Of a stretch of 64,000 bases of DNA, positions 1 to 8,910 are shown in pieces (position 1 is the first letter of the stretch; each line of letters opens with the position of its first letter). The notes beneath the pieces are model-generated. The model was given only the letters and a program-made list of their open reading frames with translations, searched no databases and was not told the DNA's origin. The position numbers and the translations under genes were made by a program. This DNA comes from Lunularia cruciata (lineage: Eukaryota > Streptophyta > Marchantiopsida > Lunulariales > Lunulariaceae): NCBI GenBank assembly GCA_948567375.1, contig OX419757.1, forward strand, positions 25,358,001-25,422,000, in the 5' to 3' direction.

Positions 1-6
1 GTCAAG

Positions 7-474
7 ATGAAGTCATATGCTGAAGCTACGAAGGTGGCTCAAATCTCTTACTTGCAAGAGCATGAGGTTGAGAAGGAGAACCAATTGGTGAGAATGAAGA
101 ACTTGAGGATTTCAGGTTTGCCTGAGATTGAGAAGGAAGACACCAAGGCCATAGTGTGTGAGTTTATTGCTGATTCTTTGAGAGTCCATGATCCTCAAAT
201 TTTGCAAGCATATAGATTGGGACAACAAGGTGCACAACCAAGAAGCATTTTGGTGAGGTTTGGCTCAGAAACTCAAAGGAATGCAGTGATGGGGAACAAA
301 GCTATACTAAAGGGGCGGCGTATCTGGTTGGACCCTGATCTCACACCTCTCCAATGGCAAGCAAAGAAGGGAGAATTAGCAAAAGTGAAGGAGGCTCAAC
401 AAGCAGGTTTTGTTGCATTCTTGAGAGATAATAGAGCTGTGATTACTCAAAAGAAATTGTCAGCTATTGCATAG
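7..474 (+). CDS. LINE ORF1 protein, C-terminal part (RNA-binding, L1 ORF1p-like)
   Basis: The visible 155 residues hold the end of a coiled coil, then an RRM-like segment starting at NLRISGLPE and an L1-type C-terminal domain (ILVRF, LKGRRIWLDPDLTP). This order matches L1/Tx1 ORF1 proteins, which form trimers and coat the LINE RNA. The start is outside the window; copy A2 shows the full protein is about 283 codons. The frame ends in TAG at 472-474, followed directly by CAA TTC and the in-frame ORF2. The same TAG is present in copies A3 and A4, and A2 has AAG there. Confidence 0.85.
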   Translation: MKSYAEATKVAQISYLQEHEVEKENQLVRMKNLRISGLPEIEKEDTKAIVCEFIADSLRVHDPQILQAYRLGQQGAQPRSILVRFGSETQRNAVMGNKAILKGRRIWLDPDLTPLQWQAKKGELAKVKEAQQAGFVAFLRDNRAVITQKKLSAIA

Positions 475-3400
475 CAATTCCAGACCTTTAGAGTACTGTT
501 TTGGAATGTTCATGGGCTCACACATACCAAGTACTCCAGCGCTAAGCCTTTGTGGGATGATGCTGATCTGATCAATCTTGTGGAGACATGGGAACATGAA
601 GGAAACACCATTCAAGACATTGAAGGATTCACTCTTGTTGGTTCAACCTGGAACAAGCGGAGACAACACAAAGGAAGGGGCTTTGGAGGTATTGCTACTT
701 ACGTCAGATTTGGCTTTGAGAAATCAGTCTCTTTGATAGGTCAAGATTCAAGTGGACAATACCATTGGCTGAGGATTGGAGGAGTTGCCACACCTTGCTT
801 CATTGCTGTTTGTTACTTTGCCCCGTTGACATCACCAATCTATTCAAGTGGACTTCTCAACACCATGCAGCCTTTCCATTCCTTGACGAAGGATGTGTTA
901 GAGTTTCAAAGTAAAGGTGCAGTCCTTGTTCTTGGTGATTTCAATGCTAGGATCCAAGCCTCTCAGATCCCTGACTTGAGCGACCTTGAGAATGATCCTT
1001 TCCACAGCTTGATAGACCATTCTAGTGCTTGGTCACGCTCTTCCAAAGATCCTATGTCCAATTCCATGAGTGAGCACTTTTTGAGCTTTGGTGCCAATTG
1101 TAGCTTGAAGATCTTGAATGGCCTTTCTCAATTTCCAGAAACTTGTAAAAGCACATGCTTTGCCTCAGGTGGATCAAGCACCATAGATTATATGCTCACT
1201 TCAGCTAATGATATCCATCTTGTCTCAGATTTTGCTGTTTTAGATCCTCAACCAGAATCAGACCATGCACCTCTATCCTGTACCATCCTTTTTCCTTGCC
1301 TCAATAGAACCACATTACCTATAGACCATGCTTTTAGAGGCAAACTTCGTCTAGATTTTCACAAGAGAGACTTGTACCAACAAGCTATCCAAGAGAAATT
1401 GAGTTCTATGGAGTGGAGTTCTGATTTTCAACAACGTAGTGATCAATTGATTGAACTTCTTCAATCTACATCAACTTCTTTGTTTCCAAGAGGCTCCCAC
1501 AGGAAGAGACTTGGTCTCCCTTGCAATAGATGGTATGATGCTGATTGCAAAATGGCAAGGATCAAAGCTATGGATAGATCTCTTGATCAGATTGCACAAA
1601 ATCAAGCTTTTGTTTTATACAAAAAGTTGGTGAAGTGCAAAAAGCGGGCATTTCTAAGACTCAAAGGAGTTGAGTTGAGCACTGAATTGAGGAGCAATCC
1701 CAAGGCTTTCTGGAAAAAAGTAACCATCAGATCTCCATCTCCATCGCTGGACCTGAATGAGCTTTGTGACTATGTGAAGGATTTGTACTTTTTCCCAAAT
1801 GCTCCAAGCATGGCACCTTGCCTTGGATCTGCTCTCACCATCTCTGAAGCTGATGTCAAGTACCAATTGAAGAAGTTGGCCAATGGTAAGGCTGAAGACC
1901 TTGATGGACTATGTGTTGAATTTCTGAAGTGGGGCGGTAGCCAACTGATTTCAGTACTCACTTCTCATTTGAATGAGGCAATCAAGTGTGGCTTTCCGGA
2001 TAGATGGTGCTTCAAGAAGGTAGTTCCTATTCACAAGTCTGGCCAGAGAGATGTTGTCACCAATTACCGTACCATACTTGTTGGTAGTGTCTTTGCCAAG
2101 TTGTATGGTCGAATTTTGGAGTCAAGGTTGAGCACTTGGGCTGAAAAGCACAAAATTCGAGCTAAGTGCCAAGCTGGTTTCAGATTAGGCTTTAGTACTT
2201 TGGATCACCTATTGGTACTTCATGTTTTGTGGTGCAAATCCAAGGGGGTTGGGAGAGCTCTCTATGTTGCCTTTATTGATTTCAGGAAGGCCTTTGATAA
2301 GGTGCTGAGGAAATCTCTAAGTGAGAGACTCATTGAAGTGGGTGTTTCAGCTGATCTGATTGGTGCTATCTCTAGACTCTATGAGAAAGTGATTGTGAAA
2401 CTTTCATCTTTGAGCTCTCAAGATGTCCTTAGCACAATGGGTGTGATCCAAGGCTGCTCTCTGTCTCCAACTCTGTTCGGAATCTTCATCGATGATCTAG
2501 AGAGTCTACTCATGGAAGCTGGAGCTACAGGTGTACAGGTTGGCTCTTTGATGATACATGCACTCCTTTATGCAGATGATGTAGTGCTTCTCTCCACAAA
2601 TCCACAAAGTTTACAGAAGCTGTTGGATTCTCTACTTTGCTTTTGCAATGAAACAAAGATGGAGGTGAACCTTGACAAGTCCAAGGTGATTGTGGTGGGC
2701 TCTAAAGGTGTCACACCTTTCTTTTTTGATGGACAGCAATTGGAGCAGGTTTCTTCTTATAAGTACTTGGGCCTTGAGTTTTCTCATGACTATAGTTGGT
2801 CTACTTGTGTGAAGATGAGAATCAATGCAGGCTTTAGAGCTTTGTATTCACTCATGAACCGCAGTAGACTTGCTCACCTCACCACATGGGAGTTGAAGAA
2901 GGTGCTGTTCAGATCTCTTGTGCAGCCGGTGGTTCTCTATGGTGCTCAGATTTGGGGTCCAGGTACTAAGAAGACATGGTGGCAAAAGGTGGAGAAAGTT
3001 CAGAAATTGTTTTTGTGTGATGAACTTGGGGTGAGGACTCAAACTCCTTATGTATTCTTGCTTGCTGAAACAGGATTTTTACCTCTTGAGGCTGAAGCTT
3101 TGTTTTTAGCTATCACATATGCCACTAAGGTGAGGTCCATGGAGCATGAGAGACTTCCCTACCAAGCTTTTTGTGCCACTCTATCTGTCGGTTGGTATAC
3201 AGATCTGATTGCATGGGCCACAAGGTGGAATGTTTCTGAGCGACATTGGAGATTGGAGCCTATTGCACTTCGAGAGGTGATCAAGGAGCAGTTTTTACTT
3301 CGCTTATGGCAGCAACCCGGTACCAAGATGGTGTTCTATCAGCAGTTTGTAAATCCTATGTTGGTGTATTGTGAGCAAGATTATCTCTTGGCTAGGATTT

Positions 3401-3631
3401 CTACTTCATTGAGACATGTTATCGCTCAATATAGAACTAGTTCTCATAGACTAGAAGTAGAACAAGGACGTTGGCAGCAGATAGAGCACTCCATGCGACT
3501 CTGCAAATTGTGTATTATGAGCAAAGTTGAGGATGAGCATCATGTGTTTGTTGATTGCCCTTGTTACATGCAGATTAGAGTTAGACATCAGATTACTTGC
3601 AGTGACTTCTCAACTCTCTTACAGGTTGAAG
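475..3631 (+). CDS. LINE ORF2: APE endonuclease plus reverse transcriptase, in frame after the ORF1 UAG
   Basis: The frame runs open from the TAG at 472 past the junction with A2. The AP-type endonuclease comes first: WNVHG (about 500), ETWEHEG (about 583), GDFNAR (934-951) and SDHAPL (1258-1275). The reverse transcriptase follows: FIDFRKAFD (2269-2298), the GCSLSPTLF region (about 2452) and the catalytic YADD (2569-2580). A Cys/His cluster near 3498-3560 resembles the L1 C-terminal knuckle. The first in-frame ATG is at 865, well inside the endonuclease, so the N-terminal third cannot come from ATG re-initiation. From about 3632 the frame runs into antisense LINE sequence. Confidence 0.88.
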
Positions 3632-4703
3632 TCATGAGAAAACTCAAGGCCCAAGTACTTGTAAGAAGAAACCTGTTCCAATTGCTGTCCATCAAAAAAG
3701 AAAGGTGTGACACCTTTAGAACCCACCACAATCACCTTGGACTTGTCAAGGTTCACCTCCATCTTTGTTTGATTGCAAAACAAGAGAAGAGAATCCAACA
3801 ACTTCTGTAAACTTTGTGGATTGGTAGAGAGGAGCACTACATCATCCGCATATAGTAGTGCATGTATCATCAAAGAGCCAACCTGTACACCTGTAGCTCC
3901 AGCTTCCATAAGCACCCTCTCTAGATCATCGATGGTGATTCCAAACAATGTTGGGGATAGAGAGCAACCTTGAATCACACCCATTGTGCTAAGGACATCT
4001 TGAGAGCTCAAAGATGAAAGTTTAACAACCACCTTCTCATAGAGTCTAGAGATAGAACCAATCAGATCAGCTGAAACACCAACTTGAGTGAGTCTCTCAC
4101 TTAGAGATTTCCTAAGCACCTTATCAAAGGCCTTCCTAAAATCAATAAGTGCAACATAGAGAGCTCTCCCAACACCTTTAGATTTCCATCACAAAACATG
4201 GATTGTGAGAGCATCAGCTTAGATATCAGCTTCAGAGATGGTGAGAGCAGATCAAAGGCAAGGTGCCATGCTTGGAGCATCTGGGAAAAAGTACAGATCC
4301 TTCACATATTCACAAAGCTCATTCAAGTCCAGCGATGGAGATGGAGATCTGATGGTTACCTTATGCCAAAAAGCCTTGGGATTGCTCCTCAATTCAATGC
4401 TCAACTCAACCCCCTTGAGTCTCAAGAACGCTCACTTCTTGCACTTCACCAACTTTCTATAAGAGACAAAAGTCTGATTTTGTGCAATCTGATCAAGAGA
4501 CCTATCCATAGCTTTGATCCTTGCAATTTTACAATCAACATCAAACCACCTATTGCAAGGGAGACCAAGTCCCTTCTTGTGAGAACCTCGTGGAAACAGA
4601 GTTGTTGATGTAGATTGAAGAAGTTCAACCAACTGATCACTACGTTGTTGAAAATCATAACTTCACTCCATAGAGCTCAATTTCTCATGGATAGCTTGTT
4701 GGT
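3632..4703 (-). pseudogene. Decayed LINE ORF2 reverse transcriptase segment of copy A2
   Basis: Three shifted pieces are recognisable on the minus strand. The linker after the endonuclease is at about 4660-4215. An internal deletion follows near 4200. The RT core is at 4119-3632, with the catalytic YADD and the GCSLSPTLFG motif. The RT core matches A1 2310-2790 closely. The piece stops before the C-terminal domain. Nothing suggests it can be expressed as a working enzyme. Confidence 0.8.
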
Positions 4704-6455
4704 TCAAATCTTGCTTGTGAAAATCAAGACAGAGTTTCCTCTTAAGGCATGGTCAATAGGTAATGTGGTTCTATTGAGGCAAGAAAGAAGGATGACACAA
4801 GATAAAGGTGCATAGTCAGATTCAAGTTGAGGATCTAAAACAACAAAATCTGAGACAATGTGTATATCACTGGGTGAGGTGAGCATATAATCTATAGTGC
4901 TGGATCCACCAGAAGCAAAGCATGTGCTCTTACAAGTTTCTGGAAATTGAGAAAGGCCATTCAAGATCTTCAAGCTACAATTGGTACCAAAGCTCAAAAA
5001 GTGCTCACTCATGGAGTGGGATATGAGATCTTTGGAAGAGCAGGACCAAGCACTAGAATGATCTATCAAGCTATGGAAAGGATCATTCTCAAGGTCACTA
5101 AATTCAAGAATCTGAGAGATTTGGATCCTAGCATTGAAATCACCAAGGATAAATACTGCACCTTTACTTTGAAATTCCAACACATCCTTTGTCAAGGAGT
5201 GGAAAGGCTGCATGGTGTTGAGAGATCCGCTTGAATAGATTGGTGATGTCAATGGGGCAAAGTAACAAACAGCAAGGAAGCAAGGTGTGGCAACTCCTCC
5301 AATCCTCAGCCATTGGTATTGTCCACTTGAGTCTTGACCTATCAAAGAGACTGATTTTTCAAAGCCAAATTTGACGTAAGTTGCAATACCTCCAAAGCCC
5401 CTTCCTCTGTGTTGCCTCCGCTTGTTCCAAGTTGAACCAACAAGAATGAAACCTTCAATGTCTTGAATGGTGTTTCCTTCATGTTCCCATGTCTCCACAA
5501 GATTGATCAGATCAGCATTATCCCACACAAGTTTAGCGCTTGAGTACTTGGTATGTGTGAGACCATGAACATTCCAAAACAACACTCTAAGGGTCTGGAA
5601 TTGCTTTGCGGTAGTTGACAACTCCCTTTGGGTGATCACAACTCTATTGTCTCTCAAGAATGCAACAAATCCTCCTTGTTGAGCCTCCTTCACTTTTGCT
5701 AATTCTCCCTTCTTTGCTTGCCATTGGAGAGGTGTGATATCAGGGTCCAACCAAATACGCCGCCCCTTCAATATAGCCTTGTTATCCATCACTATATTCC
5801 TTTGAGTTTCTGAGCCAAACCTCACCAAAATGCTTCTTGGTTGTGCACCTTGTTGTCCCAATCTATATGCTTGCAAAATCTGAGGATCATGGACTCTCAA
5901 AGGATCAGCAATAAACTCACACACTATGGCCTTGGTGTCTTCTTTCTCAGTCTTTGGCAAACCTGAAATTCTCAAGTTCTTCATTCTGACCAATTGGTTC
6001 TCCTTCTCAACCTCATGCTCTTGCAAGCAAGAGATTTGAGCCACCTTAGTAGCTTCAGCATAAGACTTCATCTTCACTTCTAATGTGTCCACAATCTGTT
6101 GGAGTCCTCTGCCTTGTGTAGCAATATTGTTGGCTTGTGCTCCCAAGGAAGCAACTTTCTTGGTAGCATCAACCATCCCCTTGGTTGATGTAAACAAAGA
6201 GATAGAACTCTTCTTGAGGTCTTGAATCTCATGGTTGACTAGGTTCAAAGACTCTTTGACGCTACTGATCTCAACCTTTACAAATTCCATATCAGTCATG
6301 AGAGTACTCATGCACTGTGACATAGGTGCCATGAAGCTTCTAAGGTCCTTGTGGAAATCATTTTCTTTCCTATACGTTTCAGCTAATTGTTGTTGCTTCA
6401 TGGCTATATCAGCAATGTCTTTCACCATGTTGGACTCCTCCATTGTGACAATCAC
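4704..6455 (-). CDS. LINE ORF1-ORF2 fused frame (coiled coil, RNA-binding domain, APE endonuclease)
   Basis: The 583-codon frame starts at an ATG at 6455 with a charged coiled-coil region (residues about 10-130), then the RRM-like and C-terminal ORF1 domains (about 150-270). At codon 284, where the other copies have TAG, it has AAG (5606-5604), so it reads straight into the endonuclease (WNVHG, ETWEHEG, GDFNAR). The SDHAPL-like motif has become SDYAPL, which loses a catalytic His. The frame then ends at a frameshift about 150 residues before the RT. The copy shows the full ORF1 start and that ORF1 and ORF2 share a frame. Confidence 0.85.
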   Translation of the reverse strand: MIVTMEESNMVKDIADIAMKQQQLAETYRKENDFHKDLRSFMAPMSQCMSTLMTDMEFVKVEISSVKESLNLVNHEIQDLKKSSISLFTSTKGMVDATKKVASLGAQANNIATQGRGLQQIVDTLEVKMKSYAEATKVAQISCLQEHEVEKENQLVRMKNLRISGLPKTEKEDTKAIVCEFIADPLRVHDPQILQAYRLGQQGAQPRSILVRFGSETQRNIVMDNKAILKGRRIWLDPDITPLQWQAKKGELAKVKEAQQGGFVAFLRDNRVVITQRELSTTAKQFQTLRVLFWNVHGLTHTKYSSAKLVWDNADLINLVETWEHEGNTIQDIEGFILVGSTWNKRRQHRGRGFGGIATYVKFGFEKSVSLIGQDSSGQYQWLRIGGVATPCFLAVCYFAPLTSPIYSSGSLNTMQPFHSLTKDVLEFQSKGAVFILGDFNARIQISQILEFSDLENDPFHSLIDHSSAWSCSSKDLISHSMSEHFLSFGTNCSLKILNGLSQFPETCKSTCFASGGSSTIDYMLTSPSDIHIVSDFVVLDPQLESDYAPLSCVILLSCLNRTTLPIDHALRGNSVLIFTSKI

Positions 6456-7690
6456 TTATCACTCACAGTCAATCTGGAAGTTTTACTTCCAACACCAAAA
6501 CTTTAGGATTTTCAAGTAGGCAGCACTATTGTTTTACAATTGTAAGCACTACTAGGCTGGTGTTGAAGTAAGGACCTTGAAAAGCTGATTCTAATGAGAT
6601 AAGAATCACCTCATTTGAATATGTGAGTGCAAAGATACTATCTTTCAAATCTGCAGTGCACAGAGATACCAAAGGCTGCGAAATTTGAGGTACCTAGAGC
6701 TTCTAATATGTGATTCAACGATTAGCAATCAATTTTCAGTCTAAAGGTCTGAGGGAGCTGATTCTAAAGACACAAAGATCACTTCATTTGGATCATTTAG
6801 TACAAAGATACAATAGCTTGAATTTGCACTTCACAATGTTATGATGTCCAAAGAGTCACAGATTTCAAACTGTCACAACTTCCTTATCTGACCTTCAATT
6901 TCTACAAATCAGATCTCTATAGAAACCTTGCACAATGCTTGTTCTATTGCCACAAAAACCCTTTGATTTGGACCTATAAGTACAGAGCAATCCTACTTCA
7001 CATGTGCAGATTTTAACACCAAGTAGTTGCAAGTGCTTTAGTGAAACAAATGGTCATATCATCTGCGTTGGATATCCAAATCGTTCAAATATGAACTCAA
7101 TAGAGAGCCTATGACCATGTGGTTCTTATGACATAAGAATCACCTGGATTGGATCTGTGAGTGAGGAGAACTGGAACTGCAAAGTTGGTACTCCAAACAC
7201 CAAGATGCACAAAATGTGACAGAATGAGAATGACCACCACTGCTTGCTCAGACCTCCATGTGCTGCGAGCTTGGCCTTGAAAGAGAGCTTGGAGATCACA
7301 GATTCTGATGCAGAAATTTTCACTGGATTTGCACTTGTGAACACAGAGCAATAGCCTTCCCAATTTTTGCACAATAACAAGGACTACTCAAAACTTTCTC
7401 AGAATTGAAAAATTCAGATCTCCCTGAGTACTGTTCCAAACTGGACAAGCTTTACCTTGAAAGAAAGCTCTCAGCATAGCACTTCTAAGGAGACTCCAAT
7501 CACTCCATTTGCCCAAGTAGTGGCAGAGATACACTCATTCAAATTTATAGTCCAAACCCTAAAATCTGCCAAAGATGACAGAATTCGAATGCTTGTAACT
7601 CTCTGCACAGATGTGGGTTTTCAGCATGCTTGATATCAATCAAAAGAGCTCTTCAAGGCACATCCATTTCCACAAAAATCACGCCAAATC
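6456..7690 (-). repeat. LINE A2 5' UTR built of about 178-bp degenerate monomers
   Basis: A recurring core (sense strand: TCCAAATGAAGTGATTCTTG, then TGTCATTAGAA) occurs in variants near 6605, 6780, 6955, 7135, 7310, 7490 and 7668, so the spacing is about 175-180 bp. The same series occurs on the plus strand at 62.8-63.9 kb. Multi-monomer 5' UTRs act as internal promoters in some animal L1 families; that role here is an inference. No coding sequence was recognised. Confidence 0.7.
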
Positions 7691-8910
7691 ATGTATGATT
7701 GGCGAGCAATCATACGTAGTCTTGGTCCAAGATAAGCCACATAAGCCTTCACTTGAGCTAGACTTATCTCACTCTCCTTTGCCTAAACATGGGCACTTTC
7801 ACACCTTTCCATAACACATGCTAACTCTCATGCATGATTCTATAAGTATACTAACCCTCAACCATGGCAACAACACCTAGGATATCCAAGTCCAAGTCAA
7901 CTAACTCTTGCTCTCTCTCTCTCTCCATCTCATAGCTAGTAAACTTCACATGCATCTCCTCCTTTGCAGCAAGAGTATCCTCTCACTCACAAAGGAGTCT
8001 CTCTCTCTCAAACAATAGTCTATCTTGCCTCTTTAAGCTCTCCAATATACTCTCTGCTCAAGCACTAATCTCTCCCACTCTTGTACACTCTCCAATCTAC
8101 TCTCATGCTCAAGCATTGATTTCTCCCACTCCTCTACACTCTCCACTCTATTGTTATGCTAAAGCACTATCTCTCTCTCTCTCACTCTCCAATCTACTCT
8201 CTTGCTAAACAACAAGTCTCTCCTACTCCTCAACCACTCAGACACAATCATCTAATACATGCTCTATGTCAATAGAACAAGAGGAGGAAGAGACTCTTAG
8301 GTGTGAGGAGAGAGGTGCACTCTTTAAGGATGGATAGGGAGAAGAAGATATTTCATCGGATGAAGATGTAGAAGGAACTCTCTCTCAAGATAATTATCAC
8401 TCCCTAACCTCACTAGTAGAAAGCCATGTGTCTCAACAAAAATCTATTGAGCATTTGTTCACAATAGGTAACATATAGTTATCTATCCCTAAACCCTAAA
8501 CCCTAAAACTCACTATCAATCAAGTAAATACACAAGTTCATCAACTTATTTAGTAAATCCGATAATGGTGTATACAATAAATACTTTGTATGCTTTTCAA
8601 CAAATAAAACATACAAAGTATGCCAAAACTCAATACACCAAAACTATCTAATCAGTCACTCATTGTCCTCATCCTCCATCGTCAGCACTCTTTTCCTTGT
8701 CCTCATCCTCTCTATTCTCTCTATCACATACAATCTCCTCTTCTCCCTCATTTAAATAGGACACTTGTTCCTCAAGAATGTAACCTCTCTCCACAAAGAG
8801 GTGAGTGAGTATCTGCCCAAGGAAGGTGACTCTAAACCCAGAACCATTAGGTCTCCTCAATTGGCTATAAAAATTCCCCACCTTTGTAGTGATGGCTCAA
8901 AATGCTAACT
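7691..8910. repeat. CT-rich low-complexity sequence with a short telomere-type run
   Basis: From about 7900 to 8250 the plus strand is rich in CTCTCT, with loosely repeated units of about 55 bp around CTCTCCAATCTACTCTC (8048, 8096, 8187). At 8487-8507 there are three perfect CCCTAAA units, the plant-type telomere repeat. Reading frames in the stretch show low-complexity composition only, and no gene was recognised. Confidence 0.6.

Larger units (their letters stand above)
1..3631 (+). mobile_element. LINE family A, copy A1 (L1-like; 5' end outside the window, 3' end missing)
   Basis: This is a non-LTR retrotransposon with an ORF1 end (to 474) followed in the same frame by an endonuclease/reverse transcriptase ORF2. 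It begins outside the window. It stops at about 3631 inside the last part of ORF2, where the sequence switches to the opposite strand of another copy (A2). The usual 3' UTR with its hairpins and TTCATTG tail is absent. A1 belongs with A4 in subfamily I, judged by shared ORF2 wording that differs from A2 and A3. Its ORF2 frame is uninterrupted to the junction, so it is the least decayed ORF2 in the window. Confidence 0.9.
3632..7690 (-). mobile_element. LINE family A, copy A2 (subfamily II, internally deleted, 3' end missing)
   Basis: This copy reads leftward. Its 5' UTR (about 7690-6456) is made of roughly 178-bp repeat units and matches 62.64-64 kb in inverted orientation. ORF1 and the endonuclease form one open frame (6455-4704). 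The rest of ORF2 is broken by frameshifts, and about 370 bp of RT sequence (equivalent to A1 1860-2220) is deleted near 4200. The copy ends at about 3632 just after the segment equivalent to A1 2790, so it also lacks its 3' end and abuts A1 tail to tail. Confidence 0.88.
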
